Positions 1 through 11,200 of a stretch of 64,000 bases of DNA are shown in pieces; the stretch's first letter is position 1, and each line of letters begins with the position of its first letter. The translations under genes and the position numbers were made by a program. Origin of the DNA: Gorsachius magnificus (taxonomy: Eukaryota > Chordata > Aves > Pelecaniformes > Ardeidae); NCBI GenBank assembly GCA_034008185.1, contig CM067082.1, positions 157,797,895 through 157,861,894 of the forward strand, read 5' to 3'. The notes under the pieces were generated by a model. It did no database searches. It saw nothing but the letters and a program-made list of their open reading frames with translations, and was not told where the DNA came from.

Positions 1-210
1 CGTCCACAGCCTGGTTTTCTGGCTCACGTTACAAATACATTCATGCCATGCCACAGCAGCTTTACAGGCAGGAAAACTGAGCTCCCCTTCCCAGTCCTGC
101 TGGCTTAACCCTTGAAGCACCTTGGGAGCGCTGGAGCAAGAAAAAGCCCTCATGGCTTGGCCACAAGGGCCCAATCCTGAACACGGTGAGGTGGACGGGA
201 AATTTTCCCT

Positions 211-875
211 AATCATAGGATCATAGTATCACTTTGGTTGGAAAAGACCTTTAAGATCATTGAGTCCAACCTTTAACCTAACCCTGCCATCCCACCACTA
301 AACCCTGTCCCTCAGCACCTCATCTATCCTTCTTTTAAAGACCTCCAGGGATGAGGACTCCACCACCTCCCTGGGCAGCCCATTCCAGAGCCTGACAACC
401 CTCTCGGTGAAGAAGTTTTTCCTAATGTCCAACCTAAACCTGCCCTGGCGCAGCTTCAAACCATTTCCCCTCATCCTATCATCTGTTACCAGGGAGAAGA
501 GGCCGACCCCCACCTCACTACAGCCTCCTCTCAGGCAGTTGTAGAGGGCGATCAGGTCTCCCCTCAGCCTCCTCTTCTCCAGACTAAACAACCCCAGTTC
601 CCTCAGCCGCTCCTCATATGACTTGTGCTCCAGACCCCTCACCAGCTTGGTTGCTCTCCTCTGGACATGTTCCAGCAAGGCAACATCTTTCTTGTAGTGA
701 GGGGCCAAAAACTGAATGCAGTATTCGAGGGGCGGCCTCACCAGCACTGAGTACAGGGGCACCATCACTTCCCTATTCCTGCTGGTCACACTATTCCTGA
801 TACAGGCCAGGATGCCATTGGCATCCTTGCCACCTGGGCACACTGCTGGCTCATATTCAGCCGGCTGTCAACCAG
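211..875 (-). mobile_element. CR1 LINE fragment, 5'-truncated
   Basis: The minus-strand 3' tail (two degenerate octamers) lies at the left edge, followed by the 3' untranslated segment and the C-terminal part of ORF2. It belongs to the 3'-end type reading GGTTGGAAAAGACC near the tail. Similarity fades near 875, where CR1 would continue upstream, so the copy is 5'-truncated. Boundaries come from recalled CR1 structure, not an alignment. Confidence 0.93.
298..843 (-). pseudogene. CR1 ORF2 C-terminal remnant (181 codons)
   Basis: An uninterrupted frame of 181 codons matches the C-terminal tail of CR1 ORF2, the endonuclease/reverse-transcriptase protein that copies CR1 RNA at its target site. 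Visible landmarks in order are [70 protein letters not shown], and a final LRDRV before the stop. The catalytic reverse-transcriptase core and the N-terminal endonuclease are absent because the element is truncated at its 5' end. The first methionine is internal to the original protein. This is a dead fragment that has kept its frame by chance or youth, not a host gene. Confidence 0.85.
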
Positions 876-3064
876 TAAGCTTTGGTGGAGCGTGGTTGAG
901 TAGGAGGGACCCCACACACACCATCTAGGAGACTGACAGTAAGTGGGAAGATCATTTTGGTGATTTTGGCAATGAGGAAGGTGAGGCAAATTGTCCTTGT
1001 TGTCATCAGACAGGAGAACTGTAGATGGAGGATGGTCAGAGCAAGCCCACAGAAAGAGGTCTCCAAAGATGGAAGGAGGAGTCCTGGTGTGAAAAAGGCT
1101 GCAGCTTGCAATGCTCTTGTGGTGTACAGTTGTTTGCATCTCTGCAAACAGGAGCTGGATTTTGCCACCCTCTCATCTCATGGTGGCTCTAGAGTCTGTG
1201 AGCACATTGATACCCCATCATACACCAAGCAGCACTGGTCTCACGGTCTCTAGCTCCTCACTACGTTGTCCAAGCACACCCAGGGGAAAGAACCACAGGA
1301 CAGGGCACAGCACAAGACTTACTTAAAATAAAAGCATCCAGTGAGCAGTTTAAAGAGGAAGAGGTTTAGAAACGGTCTTCCCAAACCCTTTGCCACCGCA
1401 GGTATCCATGTAAACAAGCAGTGGTGTTTCATGTGCACAGCCAAGGCAGGGTGGAACACATGAGCTTCTCAAAAGGGGTTTTCTGGGGAAAGAGCAAGGG
1501 TCCATCCCCGGGAAGATGCCTTGGCATCATGGCACAGAGTCAGCCTGTTATTACACGGTGTAAAGGGGAAGACAGGATGGCAGTTGGATTCACATGAGTA
1601 ATTAGTCACCTACCTCAGAGTCAATGAAGTCTTGGGGACATCACCTCCCACTGTTTTCAAGCAAATCTGAGGTAGCATTCATCTTCTCCAAGCACTATGT
1701 GTCTAGAAGTTTGGCACTGACATCTGAGCAAGATGGGAACTCCTTATAGCCACTGATGTCTCCGAAAACAAACTGGTCTGACCTATCTTAGATACATATC
1801 CTGCTATGGAGTGAACTGTTTTCTGGAAGTACCCATTTCTGCCCAGAACCTGTAAGGGAGTAATGAGCTCTGGCTCACCTTCAGCCATCAGAAAGCTACC
1901 AGTGCCTAAATGGACCTGTGAATTTTGTTGACTCCTGCTCTCAAGGCCATGGGGTGCAAAAGGATGTTTAGACCTAGGGCATGAGAAGACCTAAGGTTGA
2001 AGTCTTTGTCCTCTCCCTGTGCACTAAGTAGAGAGATGAAGTCATCTCCAGGTAGCAATTCAAGGTCCCCATCTCTCTTGTTCTCTCCATTGACCCAAGG
2101 GACAGACAGTGGTGGAAATGGTTCAGCAGGTATTATAATTTCAGACAGTTCTATCTGAGAGAGAAGAGATTCTTGCAGAGGAGCACAGGCAAATATATGT
2201 TCTTCATGAAACTTCTTCCATCCTTTGATTCCTCAACTCTGTAACGTGGGAACCCATCTCTATGACTCCCACAACACCATGAGGTTTTCTCTGATCTATG
2301 TGCCCTCTGACTAAGAGAGAAGCTCACCTTGGTCTTGTGTCAGCTGCTTTTGCTCTGAAATCATAACTAGAAGATGCAATCACTTTGCATTCTCTTTCCT
2401 TTTTTTTTTTTTTTTAAGGTAAACCTATAAGTCAAGCGAGGACCACTTGGCACTGGGGGCCAGCTTGCTCAGATCATTTGTGAATCATTACAGACCGCTG
2501 TGACCTATTGGGGCTTTGCAACAAGGGACAGTCTTCCTTGTCCTGGTGGGGGTTTGGATAGATGCCAAGACCCAAGCTGAGCACACTGAGGAGTTCAAAC
2601 ATGGTAGAGAAGGTTAAAAGAGGACCATGTCCTAGTTGAGAAAGTTACACAATGGTGGAGGGTATCTGATATTTCAGAGACTCTTTCACGTGAGAGGCGA
2701 AGACAGAACAAACCCCTAGCGGTAGTGAAAACCACAAGGGTCCAAAGCAGTGATTATGCGCAGAATTATTCTTCTAACGGCAAGCATAATTCAAGAAATG
2801 GAAGAACTTCACTGAGGAAACACAGATTCTCCATTGAGAAGATTTATCCTGGAGATGAAAGAGGATTTAATAATCTCGCTTGCTCCCGTTCAGTTACCAC
2901 CATGTGGCATGACATATGGTCCTTGTCATATGATGGGAGATTAGTTATGGGGGGGGGTTCAGCTGCTATCCAAAACATGGCCTTGCTTACATTCTTGAAA
3001 TCAGGACCAGATGCTTTTTTTCTAGAGATATGCTGTCGCCTAGCTCCAACTTTTGGAGTTGGCT
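876..3064. other. Unique non-coding interval
   Basis: No recognisable exon, RNA gene or repeat family. Frames here are short and overlap on both strands. The only low-complexity item is a run of 16 T at 2400-2415. A purine run with eight or more G lies near 2950. Confidence 0.6.
2400..2415. repeat. Homopolymer T16
   Basis: Sixteen consecutive T residues. No element with a poly-A tail is recognisable next to it. Confidence 0.95.
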
Positions 3065-3245
3065 ATCATAGGATCACAGAATAACTCAGGTCGGAAGGGA
3101 CTTCAGGAGGTCTCTAGTCCAATCTCCTGCTCAAAGCAGGCTCAGCTCTGAGATCAGACTGGGTTATTCAGTTGGGTCTTGAAAACCTCTAGGGATGGAG
3201 ACTGCAGAACTTCTCTCTTGGCCACCTGTTCCCGTGCTCAACTGA
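3065..3245 (-). mobile_element. Old, diverged CR1 3' fragment
   Basis: Begins with the antisense tail (ATCATAGGATCACAGAATAA), followed by CTCAGGTCGGAAGGGACTTC and TCCAATCTCCTGCTCAAAGC, the signature of an older CR1 type. The C-terminal coding end then runs to about 3245, where similarity is lost. It is visibly more decayed than the other copies. Confidence 0.85.
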
Positions 3246-4799
3246 TGTATAGAAAACTGTAGGGTGAAATTCAAGGGGGTTTTTTTCCTTCCACCTCCCT
3301 GAATCCCAGCTTTGCTGAAACAAGTCTTAAGTTTTGTAGACACTTTCAGTAGCAGCTTCCTATGAAGGAGGACAGGCTGTGGCTCTTTATAAATCCTACT
3401 GTGTCTGCCAGCAGGTTGTTCATCTGTTGTCTCTGTGGTGCCTCCCCGATCTTAAAACTAAATCCAAATATGCCTCCAGTGAATACTTGAAGATCCCAAT
3501 AGATCCCATCATAGTTAACAAGGACATGTATATTTACAGATCTACAGCTTCTTGGGAGAGGTCATTTCTTCATTAGACTTGATGGTATAAAAAGCGTCCA
3601 AGCACCATAATCCTTTTATCAGGTCTGACAAAGAAGGCAGAGTCTAAATGAAAAACAGGTGACAAACAATTGCTCCATATTTGACCTAATTATTTTAATC
3701 ACTTGGAAAACAAGAGGGAAAAGGATAGCAAGCAGCGTGGAGTGGAAATGAGTGTTACCAGGTAGGCAACTGGCAGTTCACTCACCTTGGGGGGGTTCTA
3801 CTCCATCACATTAGGGGCTTATTACAAACCATATCCTTCACAGCCTTACCCTTGGTCACCCATCACTCCAAATCTTATTTATTTGTTCTTGCTTCTGCAG
3901 TAAGTGGCCAAGGAGACTCAACCATTTGGGTCAGAGCTTCCTTTGAAATCATTTGTGGCTCTGGACAACATTATTGCCACCTACACATGTCTCTTCTCCC
4001 TGAATATGGGACATAGTTCAGAGTAAAACCTTTTAAATGTTACTGTTCCTATAAAAATGCTCCACTGATTGCATTGGGATGTGCTAACACTTGTGTTCAA
4101 TGAAATGTGCAGCTGGAGGACATGCTCTATAGAACACCCATCAAGGGAGAAGTGGGACACTGTAAAAGATGGCAGAAGTCTAGTCATCAGACATGGACAA
4201 CAGACTTCAGGGAGATACAAGTGAGAAAATACGATTTATTGTTCTCTCTGGCTGCAGAGATGAGGTGTGACTCATTTCTCTCTACTCCTGACATCTCATC
4301 TAGAAAAGTCTTCAAGCTGCGATGCCCATCCCAGACCCCCTTACAGGTGAGAAACAGGCTGGAGCGTCATTCAGCTGGCTGGTCTTGGGCGTCCACTTCA
4401 GGGTGAGATGGGTTGTAGCCTAAGCTCCACTGGTGATGTCAACCGGACCCACTGACAAGGACAGCCCAGGTTATCTGGTTCAGAGGCTGGTTTGTATCAT
4501 GTATCACCTCTGTTTAGTCAGTTGAATCCAGCTTGAGATCAATCAGAGATCAAAAAAGCCCTTGAGGCAGGAATTCATCAACTCTCTAATCCTAAATCTT
4601 AAGGATATACTCCAGCAAACACGAGGTTTCAAACACTTTTTTTCTGCATGAAACTTCTGAAAATCATCCCAATGCTCATCTCACACTTTGCAGAGCAGCA
4701 GGGCATCTGGGAGTTACTACAGCCAGGCTTGTGCCCCAGAGACCTGCCAGCATTGCCTTCCTTGTTTGACAAGATGGCAAACACAATCCAGGAGTGCAG
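3246..4799. other. Unique non-coding interval
   Basis: No recognised gene or repeat. Frames under 100 codons occur on both strands, without recognisable domains. Confidence 0.6.
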
Positions 4800-5441
4800 C
4801 ACAGACTGGGATCCACCCAGCTGGAGAGCAGCTCTGTGGGAAGGGACCTGGGGGTCCTGGTGGCCAACAAGCTCCATAGGAGTGAGCAGTGCACTGCTGC
4901 GGCCAAGAAGGCCAACAGGGTGCTGGGGGGCATCACCAAGGGCATCACCAGCAGAGATAAAGGAGTCATCATCCCACCCTGCTCAGCGCTGGTCAGGCCC
5001 CACCTGGAATCCTGTGTGCAGTTCTGGTCCCCGCTGTACAAAAAAGATGTAGACAGGCTGGAGGGGGCCCAGAGAAAGGCCATCAAGGTGACCCAAGGGC
5101 TGGGAAGCCTCTCTCAGCCGTATGGGGATGGGCTGAGAGAGCTGGGTTTGTTCAGCCTTGAGAAAAGGAGGCTCAGAGGGGATCTCATCACCACGTACCA
5201 GTACCTAAGGGGTAGCTACAAGGAGGGTGGAGACTCCCCTTGCACAAGGAGTCCCATGGATAGGACAAGGGGGAATGGACACAAGTTGCTCTTGGGGAGA
5301 TTCCAACTGGACATGAGAGGGAACTTTTTCGCCATGAGAACAGTCACCCATTGGGATAATCTCCGCAGGGGAGGGGTTGACCCCGCCACACTGAACACTT
5401 TCAAGCCTCAGCTGGACAGGGTGCTGGGCCATCTTGTCTAG
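4794..5441 (+). pseudogene. CR1 ORF2 C-terminal remnant (215 codons)
   Basis: This is the longest intact CR1 coding remnant in the window. Landmarks are RDLGVLVANKLHRSEQ near residue 20, [23 protein letters not shown] around 55-75, [58 protein letters not shown], and LDRVLGHLV before the stop. It corresponds to the region downstream of the reverse-transcriptase catalytic core, so no active-site residues are present. The start methionine is a chance codon at the edge of the element. It carries no frameshift across about 640 bases, which suggests a moderately recent insertion. Confidence 0.87.
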
Positions 5442-5517
5442 ACTGGGCTCTTGCCCAGAAAGGTTGGACTAGATGATTCTTGAGGACCCTTCCAACCTGG
5501 GATGCTATGATTCTATG
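4800..5517 (+). mobile_element. CR1 LINE fragment with long coding remnant
   Basis: Sense CR1 starting within ORF2 (CTGGAGAGCAGCTCTGTGGG) and ending at a short tail, GCTATGATTCTATG. Its 3' end reads GGTTGGACTAGATGATTCTT and shares the type of the copy at 24010-24527. Only about one and a half tail octamers remain. The upstream limit is approximate. Confidence 0.93.
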
Positions 5518-6238
5518 TGGAAGGACTAGTACACCTCAAATAGCTCCACTGATGAAACTGTTGTTGGGAATCCAACAACATTGGCAGAAAAGAACCTTGT
5601 GTCTATCTACACCTCCTCAGGAAGGTGACGTAGCAGTGCTGCCAGCTGCTTTTTTAACATTATTCATGGCCCTTTGTCTTCATTGGGGCAGGGGCTCTGT
5701 AGAAATCCAGTTCATCCTACCAAACTGTGGATGCGTTCCTCCAGTGCCTCTCATGTGCCTCTCATGTGCCTCTCATGTGCCTCTCATGTGCCTCTCATGT
5801 GCCTCTCATGTGCCAATGTTTACAGGTGCCTACTTACATCCAAGAAGCCCGTATCTATCATACTTTCCTTCAGAAGGTGGCTACTGCAGGAAAATACCTA
5901 ATACAGAAAGAGCTAAATATTTTCCTTTTCCAGGAGGACACGACCGATATCAACCAGTTATTTTTTCCTGTTAACATCAAAGGCACAGTAGGAAGATTTA
6001 CTGGTATGCAACGCTCAATAATGAAGATGTTACCAGACATAGCAATACTAGGGTCATAGCAATCTGAAGCACCAGTCATGGACCACAGCTCCATCTCTTC
6101 AAATATTATCCTTGTCCCGCTTTGAAAGAAGATGACAGCCAAACGATGGCTGGCTGAGCTGCCTAGTCAGCAAACTGTGAGCCCTTTGTAGACCCTGCAG
6201 GCGGAGGAGATATTTAGGAGGAGATATTATAGGAGTCC
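5518..6238. other. Unique interval with an 11-bp tandem array
   Basis: Non-coding sequence between two CR1 copies. The only structured element is the tandem repeat at 5744-5814, listed separately. Confidence 0.6.
5744..5814. repeat. Perfect 11-bp tandem repeat, six copies plus 5 bases
   Basis: The unit GTGCCTCTCAT is repeated six times without a mismatch, followed by a partial GTGCC. Since 11 is not a multiple of three, all three forward frames read the same Cys/Ser/His/Pro-rich peptide with period 11, which explains the repetitive overlapping frames here. Confidence 0.97.
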
Positions 6239-6700
6239 CGAGGAGGGCTACAAAGATGATGAGGGGACTGGAGCACCTCCCCTACGAGGAAAGGCTGAGG
6301 GAGCTGGGTGTGTTTAGTCTAGAAGAACAAAAGGCTGAGAGGGGATCTCATCACCACGTACAAATATCTCAAGGGTGGGTGTCACGGGGATGGAGCCAGA
6401 CTCTTCTCAGTGGTACCCAGCGCCAGGACAAGGGGCAATGGGCACAAACTGAAGCAGAAGAGGTTCCAGTTGAATTTGAGGAAGAACTTCTTGATTGTGA
6501 GGGTGCCCAAGCCCTGGCCCAGGCTGCCCAGGGGGCCGTGGAGTCTCCTTCTCTGGAGAGAATATCTATTCAACCCCCATCTGGACGCTGTCCTGTGCCC
6601 CCTGCTCTGGGTGAGCCTGCTTGAGCAGGGGGGTGGCACTGGGTGAGCTCCCGAGGGCCCTTCCAACCCCTGCCAATCTGGGATTCTGGGATTCTGTGAT
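6239..6700 (+). mobile_element. CR1 LINE fragment (GGGATTCTGGGATTCTGTG tail type)
   Basis: Sense fragment beginning at GAGGGCTACAAAGATGATGA and ending at the modified tail TGGGATTCTGGGATTCTGTG. The coding remnant is frameshifted: the segment with [20 protein letters not shown] is in one frame and [22 protein letters not shown] is in another. Same type as the copies at 22920, 31361, 50867 and 63801. Confidence 0.93.
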
Positions 6701-7752
6701 TTAAAAGCTTCAAAGATGAACAACAAAGCAGATCTGCAAATCCTGGCAGGGAGGATGAATAATAGAAGGAAAACTCAAAGAAAATGAGAGAATGGCACAA
6801 AGAGGACCAAACTCTTGGGCAGTGTCCTCTGAATCCAGTGTCCCAAGGATAATTCTCAGTCAGCTAGACCTGCCTTTCTCTGTTGATTAATCCCAGCAGC
6901 GCTCTGCTTAAAATGTGTGAAGATTTCTTTAACTGGCATCAGACCCTCACTAAGAGCCCGGGGGCTGAGGCTGAAGTATGGCACCTACTCACTTGTTCCC
7001 TGCTGCTACTCTGACAGATTTTAAATGACAAACTATTATTCATTTTTAGCAAGAAAAGGGGAAACATGCCATCTACAAATTTTGAAACAATTGGGAGCTT
7101 ATTGGGATAATGAGGAACAATGCATTTAAGCTTTGCCTCTGAGAATCAGTGATGAAATGCAGAAGTAAAAAAATAAATAAAAATGCAAAAGCCACTTCTA
7201 CTTTGAACTGACAGATTGCAGCCTGACTCACCTGGGACTGATTTTCGTTGGTGGCAAAGCCACCATATCCTGCCTGGAAAGGGTAAATTATTGTCAGCTC
7301 TGCTATAAAGGTGTTTCTCAAGTGTAGGGAAGGTTTAAGTAGCTGCATAGCTAAATAAAAGAGAGGACTGGTGAGAAACTACACTTGAAAATCAATATGG
7401 CCAGCCATCTCCTTTGCAGCACTTACAGTGACATAAGCAGAAAGCTCCGTAGTGTCAGGATTAGGGCTCCTGGATGGTAGAGAAACAAAAAGGAAAAGGG
7501 AGAAACACAGAAAGAAAAGGCGTGAAGAACAGCCTAAGTACAACTGATTCTGATTCAAGGTAGCGTTTGCCTAGCCTTGCTCTCAACTAGTTAACCAATG
7601 CCAAGTGATAGCAAAGATGAAGCCATCCACTTAGTTACCTGGAGGTCCAGGTAACTGCTCTTTCTCTCCATAGTCTTGACCCAGCCCCACTTGCTCCTCC
7701 AAAAACCCCAAGCTGCTACAGAGAGGGAGATGCAGGGAAGAAGATTCAACAT
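6701..7752. other. Unique non-coding interval
   Basis: AT-moderate sequence with an AAATAAATAAAAA stretch near 7170-7185. No gene or element recognised. Confidence 0.6.
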
Positions 7753-8245
7753 GAATCATAGAATCACAGAATCATTTGGGTTGGAAAAGCCCTTTAAGCT
7801 CCCCCAGGCCAACCATTCCCCTAACCCTGCCATCCCACCACTAAGCACCTCGTCTGCCCAGCTTTTAAATCCCCCCAAGGATGGGGACTCGACCCCTTCC
7901 CTGGGCAGCCCCTTCCAGTGTTTGACAACCCTTACATTGAAAAAACTTTTCCCAATGTCCAACCTAAACCTGCCCTGGCGTAACTTCAGACCATTTCTCC
8001 TCGTCCTATTGCTCATCACCAGGAAGAAGAGGCCAACCCCCACCTCGCTCCCCCCTCCTCTCAGGCAGTTGTAGAGGGCGATCAGGTCTCCCCTCAGCCT
8101 CCTCTTCTCCAGACTAAACACCCCCAGTTCCCTCAGCCGCTCCTCATAAGACTTGTGTTCCAGACCCCTCCCCAGTTTGGTTGCTCTCCTCTGGACATGT
8201 TCCAGCAATGCAATGTCTTTATTGCAGTGAGGGGCCCAAAACTGA
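7753..8245 (-). mobile_element. CR1 LINE fragment, 5'-truncated
   Basis: Antisense tail (GAATCATAGAATCACAGAAT), then TTTGGGTTGGAAAAGCCCTT and the ORF2 C-terminal region up to about GGGGCCCAAAACTGA, where CR1 similarity stops. It is closely similar to the copy at 211-875. Confidence 0.93.
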
Positions 8246-8280
8246 AGATCAAGGGAAAGGACTGATGGACGAAAGCTCAA
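7756..8280 (-). pseudogene. CR1 ORF2 remnant reading through its normal stop
   Basis: Residues from about 12 match the CR1 ORF2 C-terminus: [60 protein letters not shown]. Related copies stop after a motif like EVLRDRV, but here the frame continues through the former 3' untranslated region into the tail, so the normal stop is lost. The first dozen residues ([13 protein letters not shown]) come from flanking DNA. It is a dead element. Confidence 0.83.
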
Positions 8281-11200
8281 AGCATGGCTTTCTCATCAAG
8301 GACGTACGTGGTGTTAGACCCGTCTTGCATGAACACACTCATAAATGTTCCTTTTCATCCTGGCCTGGAAAGCCAGGGCAGGCTCAGTCCATCTCCAAGG
8401 GGCCAGGGCAGGCAGCGAGCATCTGTGTGAAGCACAAAGGTTTGCCAAGGAGTGTGGGATTTGTGGGGAGCAGGCAGTGGAAAAGAAGATGAGATAGCCT
8501 TGCGCAAGAGGAAGAAGAATATCATTAAGAAATAAAAGGCCACCAATGGAAGTAGAGGGGAATGTTTAAAAAAAAAAATGAAGGGGAAAAATAATCAAAA
8601 GGCCTAAACATCCCCGGGTTGGTTGAGAAACTCAGTACAAAGACAGCCTTTTTGGGAAAGAAAGACAAAGCGCTACCTTTTCTGGAATTCAGGGATACAG
8701 ACGTCTCTTTTTGGGAATTGTTTACACCTGGACACCAGGGAGTGGACTGAACAGCCAAAAAAGACTGAGGTAACTTTGAAAAAATCCGTGTTGGTACTGT
8801 GGGTTTTGTTTTATATTATTTGTTTATTTAAATACTTTTTTTTTTTTCAAATGAAGCAGCTAGTGTTTGAAGAGATTGAGCTTGGTGGGATCAAGGTACA
8901 TTTTTAGGTTAGTGGTAGCACTATTTATCATTTTTAAGACAAATTTGATTACCCTGATGGGAATTCATGTCTTCAGGGAAAGCTGCCCAGTTGTCATATT
9001 AATCATTGCTTTTAGTGTTTTCATTAGGGTTTGGGGTTTTGGTTTAGTATGGGATATTCATTTTTTTTCCCTTTTTAATTTAGCTTTCAGTTGCCCCAGG
9101 GCTTTGGCCTCGTAACCTTTGCAGAGTGTTTTTCCTTCAGTCCCTTTCCAACCTATGAGTTTTATGAAGGCTGTTAATTCGTAGTACTGCCGTTGCTAAA
9201 GATCTGTCACTCCTTCCACTGATGGGGAAGTTCAAGAGATTCTTTCTTGCAAGAAGAAGAAAAAAAGAAAGCATCACAGAGTAAAAATGAACATTTATGG
9301 TTTCAACTATGGAGCATATGTTGATGTTCTTACAGAATCACTGTTGCTATCATCTTCTTCTATTACGGCAACGCCTCAATACCTGTGTCATGTCCCAAGA
9401 CTGCCCTGTGCTTGGTGAAGAAACCCTGAATATTTCTTACTCCAACCAGTTTGCTCAGATTCCTCTGAGGCTCATGGAAGCAGATGTCTCGGTGAAGTTC
9501 ACAGATTACTGGAAGGGGTGAAGTTAGTCCAGTCTGAGCTCATGGAAGTTACAGGCTTCCACCCAGTGACTCCATAAATCAACACCAAATCCTACCCGGT
9601 GAAAGTGCTCAATCCGTGGCATGGCACATGGTGTACAATCCATCCCAGGGAGACTGTTGATGGATTCAGACGCAGATTTCCCAGCTGTGCTGTAGTTGAA
9701 TCGGGAGGTGTTGGTCCTGCTGCAGCCTTGCTGTGTCCTGCTGTTGTTCAAAGGTCAGAGGAGAGAATCACTCTGGTCCAATCCATAAAAAATTATCATC
9801 TTCAAGTGACCTAATCCACTAACATCACTGAGACATGGTCACCCAGGTAAACTGAGGCAGCTGTAGAAAAGAAGGACCCTGTATCAGGCGATTCCTCCAG
9901 CCACCATCTTAGGATGAGATGACGCAAGGGAGGACCCTGTCTCTTTCCTATGATGTTTGAAGGTGCCCAGACCATTCCTTTGGAAAAGAAACCTATGTTT
10001 TAGACAAGGAAAGGAAGATGAACTCCCAACTTAAATGAATTATGGGACATTCCTACAGCCACCCTCCCTGATAAAAATGTTAGATCTGAGCAGTACGGAA
10101 GTTTTAGGTAACATTTTTACAGCTAGAGCAGCAGCTTCATTGAAATCACAACATATTGCAGGAATGCTGGAAAATATCACTGAAAAGATGCCAGAACAGA
10201 TTGCTTCTATTTTTGCATTTTGTTTCAATGATGTTTAAATACTTTTGATAAAGAAAGTGCATCTATCCCCTTTATCGCTGCGATTCACTCAGCTTTGACT
10301 TGTGTTTTACAAGCTGCTGCTTTCAAAATTAGGCTATGTTTCTTATACTTCACGTTATTACAAGTTATATTGTTGTGGCATTTTCAAAACAAAACCACTC
10401 TGTATTGCCAAAGTGAAGCAATTCAACATCAGCACAACAGCCTAGGTCAGCATTATCAAAATGAAATACTTAGAAACTCTTGGAGATCAGCCTTTTGTAA
10501 TTTCTTTCCTGAAGAAATGTTCCACTTTGGAATACAAACCAGTGGTAAAAATGTTCAAATACCCAATAAATACAAACTTTTCTTTCTCACTTAGGGCTAG
10601 TAAGTAACTAATGGCAACTTGGGGGAATACAGGGCAATTTGTAATGGTGTAGATGAGGGGAAAGAAGGAAGTAGGAAATCTGCCATAATGGCCTCAATTC
10701 TCATTAATATCTGAAATACAAGGAATAGTTAAGATCTGCTGCAGTCAGTAAGAGTTGAGCCCCGTCGCACCTCCTGGTTTTTAAGGACCCCAGGAAGACC
10801 TATAATCATCCACCGCCACTAAAACAGAATACCAATTTGGAGCGTTAAGTTTGAGATGTAGCTGGCTTCAGGTCCCTGCAGGGATAGGAAAGGAGCCCCG
10901 GTGCTGGGAGGATTCCTCTCCCTTTCCCCTGCCCTCCCCACAGCAGGGTCAGCCCCACGGGAAGGGCAGACCCAGACCTAGCACCGGACGAAGGGCTGGA
11001 AGAAGTGACAGTTCTCCAGCTCTGCCCATTATGACCTCTTCCCCCCATGTCCCCAACCCTGGAGCACAAAGTTGAAAAGCTGCAGAGAAAACCATGGTCC
11101 TGAACTGGGATTGCACAAACCTTAGTGCTGGGCAGGGACTGGGTCAAGGAAGTAGGAGAGCAGAGGACACCTTGGCTCTCTTCAGGACATCCCCATGGTC

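Noticed and set aside
5480..6059. Cys-rich repetitive peptides (CLSCASHVPLM pattern)
   Set aside because: Produced in every forward frame by an 11-bp tandem repeat; not a real cysteine-rich protein.
9121..9175. Possible CR1 tail near CCCTTTCCAACCTATGAG
   Set aside because: Only a few bases match, and the octamer tail and preceding CR1 sequence are absent.
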